Shown here: positions 25,722-36,583 of the stretch, piece by piece
Position numbering within the stretch: the first letter of the stretch is position 1
How the letters are laid out: the number at the start of each line of letters is the position of its first letter
Source: Takakia lepidozioides
Taxonomy: Eukaryota > Streptophyta > Takakiopsida > Takakiales > Takakiaceae
DNA: 64,000 nt
NCBI GenBank assembly: GCA_030704615.1
Contig: CM060731.1
Coordinates: forward strand, 82,998,756-83,062,755
Reading direction: 5' to 3'
Program-made: the position numbers and the translations under genes
The notes under the pieces: model-generated
Database searches by the model: none
What the model was told of the DNA's origin: nothing
The model's input: the letters and a program-made list of their open reading frames with translations, nothing else

Positions 25722-26351
25722 ATGTACCTGGGCGCAAGAGTTCCAATGGACGTTTTCTGCACAGATGTCCTAGCACCCAATCACAAAGAGATTACACCGG
25801 TTAAAGAGTGTGAGGGTAAGAGAATTCACATCAAACTCTTGGGTCCTCCTCCTGCTAGGCAGACATGCTATACTGACCCACAAGCTCTTAAAAAAGTTAG
25901 TTAGTTTTGGCTGGTGTAGGTGTCTCTCTTGGTTGTTTATGTCCCCAGATCTGATTGTGTATTCAAGGTGGAAGTATGGTACATAACTTTCCAGGAATCC
26001 ACAGCTTGCTGCTGTTGATCACAAAGTTTGATCTTCATAGCTGAAGTTAATGTTGATACTAAGCACTTCTCTGAGGGCATGGTCTGTGCTCTAAATTGAT
26101 TGCAGCAACTTTACTGTGAGACATTCCAGGAACTCAGGAGGATCGATTTCCCAGTAGATCCGGAGATGGGGTACATACGTGTGTCATTAATTCTTGTGGA
26201 AACTTTTAATAGCCAGCCTCAACTGAAACAGTTCTACCTTCGGTGCAACACCTCGGCCGCACGGCGATCAAGCTCTTGCAAGTCTGCCCCATCTAGCCTC
26301 CCCCCGTTCTGCCTTGGGAAGGTCTCACAAAAGCCCATCTGTTGCAAATGA
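25722..26351 (+). CDS. Possible two-exon ORF divergent from the minus-strand gene (weak)
   Basis: An ATG at 25,722 opens a frame to a possible donor (AAAAAA/GTTAGT near 25,893). A phase-0 acceptor (TTGCAG) at about 26,105 opens a second frame ending at 26,351. The protein is unrecognised. It is head-to-head with the gene starting at 25,573, so 25,574-25,721 would be a very short bidirectional promoter. Coding status is uncertain. Confidence 0.2.
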
Positions 26352-27439
26352 AGTCATTGTCATCCTCAGATTGGGAAGTGTATATCATAGTACAGAATAC
26401 AAGCTGGCTGTATGACTGTCGGAGTCACCTAACCCTATAAATATCGTAGCAAGTCGAATCAGACCATATAATTGTAATTGAGGTCTACACTGGCCGATAG
26501 ACGCAGTTTTATCACATCCAGGGTCTAACCAGCACTGCAGCCAGACAAACAGAAATAGAATGGTCGGAACTCGTTTCTCTACTGATCGGGTCTGAACTAG
26601 AGATGTACTGATCTAACAAAGCAGGTACAGGTACTCTTCTCACTGTTTGTTGCTCATTTACCAAGGGTATGTGGCTCTCCATGGACGTTGACATGAAACT
26701 GTTTACCAATCAAATAAACTATGAAGTAACCACCATTTCGCGAAAATCGCCACAGTTGGGCAAACCTTTACAAAAGAAATGAATTGATTTAAACGTTACC
26801 ACACGATCGCGAGCGGCATATACCGGGTGTGACCGCAGGATTTCAATTAAGCATACCTGGTCTTCAATTCTCCACCTTGTGGCTTGTAAAATTGTTTTGT
26901 TGCTCTCACTAGTAAGTTTTCAGATATCGGCCAGTTGAACAGCTGCACAGCTTGGCACCTGACTGCACCTTCTGAAATGCAGACAGGTCGTCTCTAGACC
27001 TTCGAATCGCTTCTCCAATGGTTCAGTAAAACACTTGACTCTCGCCAGTAGTCAAATCATACCAGTGACATGTTTCTCAAGCAATCGAATGGATCCAGAT
27101 AACATCATTGTACAGCATTTAAAAGTTTTCCCTCGTGAGTGCGTCATAACGACACCGACATTAACGTCTCAAATTACTAAAGTGATGAAAACTTGATCCT
27201 AGCCTAGATAACAATGACAGAAGGTCGAATTCAAGGTGACGATCAGGCAAGAAGGGAGAGAGAGAGGGGAGGAGCCATCGCCAGACCTTCCTGGTCCGTA
27301 ACCGTAGGGACAGCGCGTATCACGTTTCTTGACGGATGCTGTCGGATGAAACAGACCTCGTTCAGTTGGATGGACCATTAAACTTTATGTAATACTTTCC
27401 AATATATATATATATATATATATATACTTTCCACAGGGT
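26352..27439. other. Intergenic stretch with a TA microsatellite
   Basis: No supported gene. A (TA)n run occupies 27401-27426. Confidence 0.4.
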
Positions 27440-27897
27440 AAGATGCTAGGGTAAAGAACTGTGATATTTTTTCCTAGTTCATTTTTAGGTCGTCAATAGT
27501 GCAGAAGATTGCACTGTACCTTGAGTCCGGCCCCGTAAGGTCCTTGCCACGCTGGCAAAATACCTTAGGGGGGCCGGAAGGTACTAAGAATATCATGGTT
27601 TTTTACACCGGAGAAGGGTCTCAAGAGAGACCCTTCTCTTGAGACCCTTCTCCTATACGAACTGACGTCAAGGTCGGTGGTCAGACGGGACATTGAACTT
27701 CATGTGTAAAGAACCAGGGCCAGGTGCTTCATTGGTACTAGTCCGTAACCACCTCCTCGCAAAGGGCTCGTACTAGTGAAGCACTTGCCATGGTTTTTTA
27801 TCCAACATAAAGATTTTTTCAAAAAATACATGGCATAAGATAGGTAACCGTACATGAGTGAGGTTACATTTCATAAGCACCTTGCCAGCTTGGAAAC
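27440..27897 (+). repeat. Non-autonomous repeat with strong hairpins (copy 2 of dispersed repeat)
   Basis: Contains a perfect 19-bp inverted repeat with a 6-bp loop (27610-27653, arm GGAGAAGGGTCTCAAGAGA). An imperfect inverted repeat lies at about 27,727-27,783 (GTGCTTCATTGGTACTAGT / ACTAGTGAAGCAC). Its right part matches 11,306-11,392. The ends of the element were not resolved. Confidence 0.5.
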
Positions 27898-27999
27898 TGG
27901 TTAATCTGCAAATGCGACTGTAAGAGTGGAAGCCAAGGACGGTTCATTGATATTCACATAGAAGGTTCTTAGATCTCGCTTTGCATTGCAGCCTAGGAG

Positions 28000-28335
28000 G
28001 TGGGGGAGGATGGCGTTGGGGAAACACGAATTGTCAGCCGGGCACGAGATGATGTTGCGAGGGCCTACGTCATTCCACAATATACAGCTCGACACTACAT
28101 AGTATATGGCTTGCAAGCGTCATCGTTGAATGTGTCGGCATCTCTTACTTCACCGACTGCCGCATCCATTTTTGGCCCACGTGCTGCAAAGACAGAGAGT
28201 ATTCAAATTTTAAGTGACGAGGATGAGGACTATATGGTGGTTAGCAGCAGACGAGCATACTCCGCACCTCCACGCATGCGCACAAAGACCACGGAAGACG
28301 ACGATGTACTTGAAGTGGACGTCGTAGACATATAG
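28000..28335 (+). CDS. Short ORF flanking the retroelement junction (weak)
   Basis: A 111-codon frame with an acidic tail (SDEDEDY, EDDDVLEVD) ends exactly where chromovirus RT homology begins (about 28,330). It may be the truncated C-terminus of a host gene or transposase into which the element inserted. A loosely similar phrase (SIQI plus DED) occurs on the minus strand at 31,192-31,389, on the other side of the inverted segment. No family recognised. Confidence 0.2.
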   Translation: MGEDGVGETRIVSRARDDVARAYVIPQYTARHYIVYGLQASSLNVSASLTSPTAASIFGPRAAKTESIQILSDEDEDYMVVSSRRAYSAPPRMRTKTTEDDDVLEVDVVDI

Positions 28336-29521
28336 TCCTCTTTCTCTTAATTTATCAAGGACAATGCGTACATGGCGGTCAAAATGTCGTCCAAATAGAT
28401 GACTACAAAGTCATCTAAAAATTCTCGAAAGATGTCATTCATCATATGCTGAAAATTTGCTGGAGCATTTGTAAGACCGAAAGGCATAACACTGTATTCA
28501 AAATGTCCATACCTTTTTCGAAAAATTATTTTCCATTCGTCTCTTTCTCTTATCCGTATAAGGTTATAAACTCATCTCAAGTCAATTTTGGTAAAAATCT
28601 TCGTTCGTCCCAACTGGTCGAGAAGCCTAGAAATCAGCGGCAATGGATACGATTCTTAATTGTGACTTTGTTGAGACCGCGATAGTCTATACACATGCGT
28701 AATGATCCGTCATTCTTTTTCACAAACAAGATAGGCGCCCCCGCAGGTGATTTTGAATGTCGGATGAAGTTCTTCAACAAATTTTCATCAATGTACTCAC
28801 GTAATGCAGCCAACTCCGTCTGGGATAAGTTATAGATTGGGCCGAATGATGGTTGGGCTCCTTCTTGTAACTCAATTGCACAGTCATAAGGTTGGTGTTC
28901 TGGCAATATGTCTGCATTTTGCTTCTTGAAGACATCTTTGAAATCTTGATATTAAGTAGATAATGTTGAAGTACTTTTGTCTGTTGTGGTCTTGATCGGA
29001 GTCGCATAAAGTGCAAATGCCGCATGTTTTTTGGTAGCTCTCATGAAAGCTCTAGCTCCAAGAAACAGGGGTTGAATACCTTTGATATTTCTACATTTTT
29101 GTCTTGCAGAAATTTTTCGCGATCGCCAGTCAATGTCAGGATTGTGAAGTGCGAACCAGAGAAGTCCAAGGATCACAGGATTCGTTGGAGACTGGATGAC
29201 GTTGAAAACAATATGTGATGTTTGATCTTCAAGCTTCACTTCAAGTGGTCGAGTTTCATGGTCAACATTTTCTGATGCTAACGGTCGTCCATCGATGACT
29301 TCAACGGAGGCCGATAGTTTATTCTTTACGAACGTTAAATTGTGTTGTTTCGCAAAAAAATTGTCAATAAAACATGCTGAAGCCCCTGAGTCCAAAAGTG
29401 CTTCTACAGAGATATATCGATTTTGCACTCTGATTTTTACCGAAACTGTGAAGCAAGGTGTAGGGTCTAGAGGTAGAAAGAGACATTTTTTTGGTGAGAA
29501 ATTTGTGGTGTCCAGTCGCAT
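28330..29521 (-). pseudogene. Chromovirus protease and N-terminal reverse transcriptase (degenerate)
   Basis: The protease has the retropepsin motif LLDSGASACFID at about 29,411-29,376. Further left, RT shows [41 protein letters not shown] and the catalytic VIYLDDIL box near 28,400, followed after a frameshift by [18 protein letters not shown] homology stops at about 28,330, the inversion breakpoint. Stops and frame changes (e.g. near 28,950 and 28,634) show it is inactive. Confidence 0.85.
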
Positions 29522-29526
29522 GGTCC

Positions 29527-30550
29527 CTACTGTGACTGGACATCTTCGTTTTCCGACCTCCTCGTATCGAACACTTGAGTTGCACCCCGAGCTTTGAATC
29601 TTCTCTTATTGGGGCAGTTTAATGTTATGTGATCTTCTTCTCCGCAATAGAGGCATAATCCATTTGAGCGTCGTCTTTGTTTTTCTTGTGGCGTCAATGG
29701 CTTGAATCGGACAGCATCAATCTGCATAAGATCACTACTGGATGTCTGATGGATCGTTGTGTTTGGTGCCGTAGTAGCAGCGGCATGATGCGTCGTCGAC
29801 CATCCAGATCGTTTCTTTTGATGTCTTTCGAACAAACGATTATCGCATACAATGACTTGGGTGATGAATTCGCTCAATGTGCTCACGTTTGATATTGTCA
29901 ATAACAAATCTTTTACATCCTCTTTAGCCCACATCGAAACTGATTAATGAGACTCTTCTCATTCCAGTCAAGGTCGCACGCAAGTTGTCGAAATTTGGCA
30001 GCATAAACGGAAGCAGGACGTACTCATTGTCGAAGATTTCGTATCTTTGTCTCTGCAACTCTCTCTCTATCATTCTCTCCAAACGTTGCAGTGAACTCGG
30101 ACATGAATGCTTCAAAATTGTATAGTAAATACAAAAAAAATTCTAATAGCGATGCAAACCAAGATAGGGCAGTGTCTGATAGAAGGGTGCCCACGAATCC
30201 CACTTAAATACCTTCATCGGGGTAGCGTTGTGGATATAGTCGTAGAAACAGTCGTGCTTGTTGAACAAACTCGTCCCATCAAATTTCTCGGGCATGCTGA
30301 TCTTTGGTTCTCTTGTAATCTGTTGAAGAGGAACCGTTGCAGTATGAGCTGTTGCAGTAGAGACTCGTATGGTTCAAGATCCATCGTTCGACTCCTTTAA
30401 CTCTGAAATTTGTTGTTGCAAATTGTGGAGAGCGTTGCCAAGATCTTGATACTGATCAGCTTGTAATTGGGCGGTAGAGGTACGAAGTTCTTGCATCTGG
30501 AGCTGAAGACTCTGCAATGTTGCTACTATTTCCGCAAATGTGCCTTCCAT
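29527..30550 (-). pseudogene. Chromovirus gag (degenerate)
   Basis: Starts at ATG 30,550 (MEGTFAEIVATLQSLQLQMQ), reaches a coiled-coil-like start, then needs several frame changes. Typical gag phrases follow: MPEKFDGT, FMSEFTATFGEND, ETKIRNLRQ, FRQLACDLDWNE. It ends in a CCHC zinc knuckle (CLYCGEEDHITLNC). Runs minus-strand between the inverted LTR and the protease. Confidence 0.8.
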
Positions 30551-30689
30551 CTTAACTGACTATGGAACAAACTTTAGTCTCGTCAAACTGTCAAGGACAA
30601 GAACATGACTGAACACAAACAAGAGATCAGACTAGAGGTACAAGACTAGACAAGAAGTCAAGGTCGGCGTGGCCGAATGCATGGTGGGT

Positions 30690-31167
30690 AAACATGAATC
30701 AAGATGATCTTTATAACAATGGACAAGAGTACAAAATACTGGAACTCGACTTGAATACTGGAATGTTGGAAACTGGACTGGAGTACCAGATACTGGAAAC
30801 TGGACTAGAGTACTGGAATTGGAAACAATAGTAGCTTGAACTTGTGTTGGCGAGACTAAAGAGTGTCCAGTCTCGCCTCCTATATATACTGGCTATTAGG
30901 AAGTTCCCTAAGAAGCTTCCCCAATGGAGATTTTTCGATGGAGAAGTTTCCAAGGTTAAACAAAGGTTTCTTGATAGAGAAGTTTCCTTAAACAAAGGAG
31001 GTATCTTGATGGAGAAGTTTCCTCCAAAGGAAGCTTCCTGAGCAGTTTTTCAAATTACTCATGGTAACTTGGTAATTAAAGATAATTTATGATAAATCAT
31101 GGTAGATCATGGTAAATCACGGTATAACTTTCGGTAACTTAAGTTGTTCTGGGCTATGTCCGTGGCA
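30690..31167 (-). repeat. 5' LTR of the chromovirus (minus orientation)
   Basis: Read on the minus strand, it starts TGCCACGGACATAGCCCAG and matches 33,320-33,735 read on the plus strand. Shared features are the TATATATAGGAGGCGAGAC promoter-like segment and a CCAGTTTCCAGTA-type short repeat. Contains a duplicated GGAAACTTCTC-bearing module relative to the other copy. The internal boundary near 30,690 is approximate. Confidence 0.8.
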
Positions 31168-31374
31168 CCGTCCAGCTGGCCCGCTGCACTGCTATTTTTC
31201 TATCGGCGGCAACTCGTACACAATGTCCTCATCTACTCTTCTGGATAAATGGTTCGCCTTCACTATTTGAATACTGTCAAAGTCGATCCTTGAAAGCTCG
31301 TTGTGGGATGTGGTGCTGGTGCGAAGGAGCTGCAAGACCTCCACCATTGATTTTGTGCCGACAGCTGCGGTTCT

Positions 31375-31966
31375 GCGAGTAAATGTCAAATTTTTGGGCT
31401 ATATTATTTCCGACAAATGCGTCTTTATGGATCAGAAGAAAATACAAACCATCATCGAGTGGATTAAACCAACTTCGATCCGAGATGTACAATGTTTTCT
31501 GGGATTTGCGAATTTTTATAGAATCTTCATCAATGACTACTCCAAAATTGCTGCACCATTGACATGACTCACAGGGAAGGACAAATTTGTATAGGACGAG
31601 AAGGCTGACCAGGCATTTGAAAGGCTGAAGCAGACATCTACAACGGCTCCAATACTGGTACATGCAGACCCATCTAAACCATTCTTTTTGGAAGCAGATG
31701 CATCGGACTTTGCACTTGGCGCTATACTCTCTCAATACGGTATGGATGACTGACTTCACCCTGTTGGTTTTCGTTCTCGCAAATTTTCCGCTGCAGAGAT
31801 CAATTATAAAATCCATGACAAAGAACTTATAGCGATCATCGATGTTTTTGAGAAGTGGCGTCATCTATTGGAGGGAGCTAAACATCAGGTCACTGTCTAC
31901 ACCGATCATAAAAACCTCGAATATTTTATGAGTGCTCGTGTTTTGAATCGACGTCAAGCAAGATGA
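31375..31966 (+). pseudogene. Chromovirus RT C-terminus and RNase H (degenerate)
   Basis: Shows [24 protein letters not shown] and, past stops at about 31,566 and 31,593, the RNase H phrases [16 protein letters not shown] and [13 protein letters not shown], then [10 protein letters not shown]. The frame is interrupted by stops near 31,566, 31,593, 31,752 and 31,964. Directly continues the RT left behind at 28,330 on the other strand. Confidence 0.85.
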
Positions 31967-31985
31967 GGTATGTCACTAGCAAGGT

Positions 31986-32741
31986 TTGATTTTGGAGCAG
32001 TATCTTCGTTGTACGATAAATTATCACCAAGATAATTGGACGGACCTTCTGTCATTGGCTGAGTTTGTCTACAATAACACTATACATTCTTCGACCAAAC
32101 AAACTCCATTTTTCTCCAATTATGGTCATCATCCTCGAGCAAACCATTTTCACATGAAGACTGTTGGAAGCCCTGCTGTAGAAAACCATGCTACTCATTT
32201 TGCTACGATTCACAATGAGCTTACATTTCACCTCGCAGAAGCTCAAAAACAATGCAAGGAGTATGCAGATCAACATCGCCAACTCCAACCCCAGTTCAAG
32301 GTCGGAGATCGTGTGTGGCTTCTTCGACAAGACATACAAACCTCGCGACCATCAAGGAAGTTGGATTATCAACGCTTAGGACCATTCAAAATTATTCGAC
32401 AAATAAATCCGGTCAGTTTTCGGCTTGAACTCTCACGAAGTATGTGCATCCATCCAGTCTTTCATGTTTCATTATTGGAGTTGTATCATCCATCGAATAT
32501 TCCAGGGAGAGTCTCCGTACTACCTCCACCAATCGAAGTCAATCAGGAAATCGAGTATGAAGTCGACGAAGTCTTAGTCTCTCGCATCAAGTATAAACGT
32601 CTTGAGTATTTCGTACATTGGAAAGGCTACGACATCAGCGAATGAACGTGGGGACCTTCATCTAACCTCGCCAATGCATCTGTCAAAATCCAAGAGTTTC
32701 ATCAACGATATCCAGCTAAGCCCCGAGCTACACGTCAATAA
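31986..32741 (+). pseudogene. Chromovirus integrase C-terminus with chromodomain
   Basis: Begins in the late integrase core (LEQYLRCTINYHQDNWTDLL, ...AEFVYNN), so most of the integrase catalytic core is deleted between 31,966 and 31,986. Continues with the integrase C-terminal module (KVGDRVWLL, RKLDYQRLGPFKI) and a chromodomain (EYEVDEVLVSRI, YFVHWKGYDISE). A TGA at 32,643-32,645 breaks the chromodomain before TWGPSSNL. Chromodomains of this kind target integration to marked chromatin. Confidence 0.85.
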
Positions 32742-33319
32742 CACGTCACAACGATGATGTCAGCCAAGTTAGTTTCAAGGTGAAGACTCCACATTCAGTG
32801 TACCTGATACACGCTAAGGAGGGAGGAGCACCACACATCAGTATATATAGCTACACTTTCAGCACTCTTGCATCTTGTATTGGCAGCATGGAGTCACAAG
32901 AACCAGATACATTGGAGCTGTCGCTTACCCAACTATCAGATCAGCCGTTCCGACTCTCACGACCTTCAACATCACGCCACCAATGCGACGCGTACTTCCT
33001 CGTTTGGAACCCGTACGACGACAAGTGGAGCCTACTCGAAGTCTAATAATCATGTTGGAGGTTGAGGCTTCGGACCCAGAGGGCAACGAAATCATGTTTG
33101 AAGGCAGCTTCAAAAATCAGAATGCTCAAATCACTGCGTGGTCCCAAGTTCAAGGTGTTGGACACTATCGATGGTTGTAGGGACCTATAAATCATTTGAG
33201 TCAAGAACGAAAAGCCGAATATTTGGCAAGTACCATTCGCCGGATTTTGGATTTTCTCCAACTCTAAGCAAGTCCAAGATTTTACCGCTCCTCGAGGAAC
33301 TCGACGCTAGGGGAGGGGG

Positions 33320-33735
33320 TGATGTCACGGACATAGCCCAGAAGAACTTACCAGGAGTAAATACCAGAAGTTATCAAGTTATCATGTTATCGAAAGTTAC
33401 CATGATTTACCGTGATTTATCATAAGTTATCATTAGTTACCAAGTTACCAAGAGTAACTTGAAAAACTGCTCAGGAAGCTTCATTTGGAGGAAACTTCTC
33501 CATCAAGAAACCTTTGTTTAACCTTGGAAACTTCTCCATCAAAAAACCTCCATTGGGGAAGCTTCTTAGGGAACTTCCTAGTAGCTAGTATATATAGGAG
33601 GCGAGACTGGATACTCTTCAGTCTCGCCAACACAAGTTCAAGCTACTCTTGTTTCCAGTTCCAGTACTCTAGTCCAGTTTCCAGTATTTGGTACTCCAGT
33701 CCAGTTTCCAACATTCCAGTATTCAAGTCGAGTTC
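33320..33735 (+). repeat. 3' LTR of the chromovirus (truncated)
   Basis: Preceded by a polypurine tract (GGGGAGGGGG, 33310-33319), starts TGATGTCACGGACATAGCCC and matches the inverted LTR at 30,690-31,167. It stops abruptly at 33,735, where the next LTR family begins, so the element was truncated by insertion or recombination. Confidence 0.8.
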
Positions 33736-34670
33736 TGTCGAGCGGCTTTTACTCACCCATCCCTTCGCTATCCAAGATGGAAACTCCAAGATAAAAGAGT
33801 TGGATATCTCTAAGCACTCAGCCCGCTCAGAACAATCAGTCATGACCTACAGCTAGTGTATCATGGTTGTACTTCCTGTTCGTATTTCTTCTTGCCTTCA
33901 TGGTAGCAATTTACCTTACTGTGTAAACTTAAGCATCAGATTGCTTCAGTATCTATCAGGTTCCATTCACGCATCCATTTATTCCACAACTTCACTCAAG
34001 TCTCTCTACACAGTGTGATTGTATCGAATAAGTATCAGATTAAGACTTATCATATATCAGGCCAAAGCCATGGTGTCCCTAGCCTGCTCTACGGTATATC
34101 ACTACAGCTTTGTATGTATCAAGCATCTACTAATCATCTCTCCTCCTTCACCGCGTTCTCCATCCTTGCTCCCATTCCTGCTCTTCGCTCGATCTCCTCT
34201 CGTGAATGACCAAGAAGTGCCCTCCGTGAAGTGTCCTCCATGATGCTTGCTCTGCCTAATTTATCTATAAGCTGTTCTAACCGCTTAACTAACTAACTGT
34301 CACCTAAGAAGTAAGCACGTTCCCTCTGCAGATGTCGGTCCCACACAGTCATTCCCAGCCAATGATAACCGTTCCCTATGTACGCTGTGACGGGTTGTGC
34401 CAAGTTGTGTCGGGCTGTGACTGGTTGTGTAAAGCTGTGTCGGGCTGTGACTGGCTGTGTGAAACTGTGTTGAGCTGTGATAGACTGTGACTAATTGTGA
34501 TAGACTGTGTAAGGCTGTGTCGGGCTGTGTAAGACTGTGTATGGCTGTGACTGACTGTGCAACCTTGTGTACCACCCCCTAAGCATGTGTTGGTCTAAGT
34601 CTACCATTGTAAGTCTGCGCAAAAATTAGGGTATCCCACAGAACCCGTAAAAGTGTCTAAGTCCGAGACA
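33736..34670 (-). repeat. LTR copy 1 of the DNMT-associated family
   Basis: Bounded by TG...CA (plus-strand TGTCGAGCGGCTTTTACTC ... GTCCGAGACA). Matches 36,584-37,538 and 53,823-~54,610. An internal minisatellite of GGCTGTGA-type ~10-bp units lies at 34,386-34,560. On the minus strand it is preceded by a polypurine tract, so it acts as a 3' LTR for the ORFs at 34.9-36.6 kb. Confidence 0.85.
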
Positions 34671-34673
34671 ACC

Positions 34674-34702
34674 CTCTAACATTACCCCTCCCCCTCTCAA
34701 AA
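34674..34702 (-). other. Polypurine tract before LTR copy 1
   Basis: On the minus strand this reads TTGAGAGGGGGAGGGG just inside the LTR, the expected plus-strand primer site for reverse transcription. Nearly identical to the tract at 37,542-37,570. Confidence 0.7.
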
Positions 34703-34905
34703 AGTCGTGTCCTCACGGTTTATTGTTTAGGATCAGCAAACCTTTGTGAGCGAGCACCCTTCTGTCGGTGAGAGTCCTTTGGAGGGCTCTGTGTGCGAAC
34801 CCGAGCCCTGTCACTGGCTGGTGGAGATTAGTGTCGACTAGCTGGTACTGCCGGCCCTGCTTTAGTTTGAGAAGAAGCTAAATATTGTGGTATAGGAGAT
34901 CCTCA

Positions 34906-36583
34906 TCATCTTTTCTCCTCCATTGCCAAGTCATACTCCTCAGCCATGTCAAAGTCTCCTTCCACAGAACTAGTAGTATCAGAATCATCTTCTCCTCTGT
35001 GGCCTTTCGGTGGTCTGATCTTTTTGGGTGTCTCAGGAATCCTACGTGGCATACAGTGTGGGCCCACCATGTCTGGAAGCTTAAACTGTACTACTTGCAT
35101 CAATCGCTTGCAAACAAAATGAGTGTACTCCCTGAATTCTTTGTCTGTATAGCTGAGAGGTATGCCAATGACTTTGGAACAGTGTAAGTATTTCCAGGCT
35201 TCATGTCCTTTATAAAAAATATCGTCAGGGCCCAATTTTTCTTTGGTCAAGTTGTTCCAAGCCAAATTAAACCATAAACGAGTTGGGAATCCTTCTGCAA
35301 CATGAATTTCGCATCATACAGATACATATGGGGTGGAACTGAAGGTAAGACCCAATGATCCCTACTGGAATAACTCAGAAATCTTGACTGCATCTTCTGC
35401 TACTCAATGTGATAACGTGCAATGAAACAAGCAGCATAATACAATCCACAGCCCATGACCAAACTAGATACCTCCTTGGTCTTGGTGTAGATGTACCCAT
35501 GAACAACCTGGAAGGCAATTAATTCCTTCAACATGGTGCCTGCCTCAGACCAGTACCTTGCAAAATGATGATCCTCAATGGGTCGATTGTTCGAAAGAAC
35601 CTTACTCCGAGTTACCACTGGCAACCAAATGCGCATGATCTGGTAATAATGTGCCAAAGACTGTGGAGGACTGAATTCCTTCCAAGCCAAATCCATCACA
35701 ATGGGAATTTAGTTGAAGGGCATTATCATAGCCCGATTGTACTCAAGTGCAGCAGGAGTCCTAGGTGGGTTAAAAGCAACATCCCCCCAAACCTCATACT
35801 GTGGCATTGTCATGGTATCAACAGTGTCAGCCACCTGCACAGCCACCTGCTGTGGGGGCTGTGATATTGCCGCCACTGTCCCTCCTACTGCTGGCAACTC
35901 CTGCACCTCCTGTGATGAAGACTGAAAAATCAGAGTCCAGGCATGCAAATAAGTAGCCACCAGCTGCTCCTCAGGAACAAAGACTCTTTTGTCAATGTTG
36001 GAACTCAAGTCATCCACTTGAGTCTGCAGCCCTTCCACATCATCCTGTAACTCCGCTATCCTACTATAGACATTGTCTATAGTAGTTGTGGCAATGTTCG
36101 ACACCTGCAACCTGAGATCATTCATCTCCCCCTGGGTGAGCTTCCTTGGTGCCTTCCCTTCCACTGGCCCTTGTGTTAACCATACTTGCATAAGATGATT
36201 ATCCACCAAGTCCTGTGTAGCACCCCTGAGAGTCTGCTCCTCCTTGAATCTGTACATATCTAACTGCTGCTGTAAAGCCTACATGCACTTTGCATAAGGT
36301 TCAACCAGGGCTGCATAGGCAACAGTCAAATTATTAGCTTCCTTCCGAGCCTTGTTAGCCAGAGAGAGTTCATTCTTTTGGCCCGTTAGTGTTTGCTGCA
36401 ACTCCAGGATGTACCTTTCATTTTCAGCCTCGATCCGACTGTATTGTTGGAAGGTATCCTCATTGCGACGGATAGTAGCCTTCAATTCAGCAATGAGTTT
36501 CCTTTGCTCCACTGTCTCAGCCTCCACCATCATACACCTCTCTGCTTGTCTGTTAACTTCTAATGCAGTTTGCTCCAGAGCAG
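34906..36583 (-). pseudogene. Coiled-coil element ORF of unknown function, 5'-truncated
   Basis: One minus-strand reading frame is interrupted by stops at about 36,279, 35,709 and 35,400. It starts directly at the LTR copy 2 edge with a heptad-rich segment (ELKATIRRNEDTFQQYSRIE, LELQQTLTGQKNELSL), followed by ERIAELQDDVEGL-like coiled coil. Further on come MDLAWKEFSPPQSLAHYYQ and an acidic C-terminus (DDSDTTSSVEGDFD). No protease, RT or integrase is present. The homologous position in the neighbouring element holds a DNA methyltransferase. It may be a gag-like or accessory protein; family not recognised. It lacks a primer-binding-site gap after the LTR, so it has lost its 5' end. Confidence 0.55.

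Larger units (their letters stand above)
28330..33735. mobile_element. Chromovirus (Ty3/gypsy) split by an internal inversion
   Basis: One element's parts occur once each but in two orientations. LTR, gag, protease and the RT palm/YLDD box read right-to-left (31,167 down to 28,330). RT thumb, RNase H, integrase end, chromodomain, polypurine tract and LTR read left-to-right (31,375 to 33,735). The minus half stops at RERGLY and the plus half resumes at [11 protein letters not shown], which are near-adjacent in RT. An inversion of the 5' half therefore explains the layout. All ORFs carry stops or frameshifts. The right LTR is cut at 33,735 by the next element's LTR. Confidence 0.8.
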
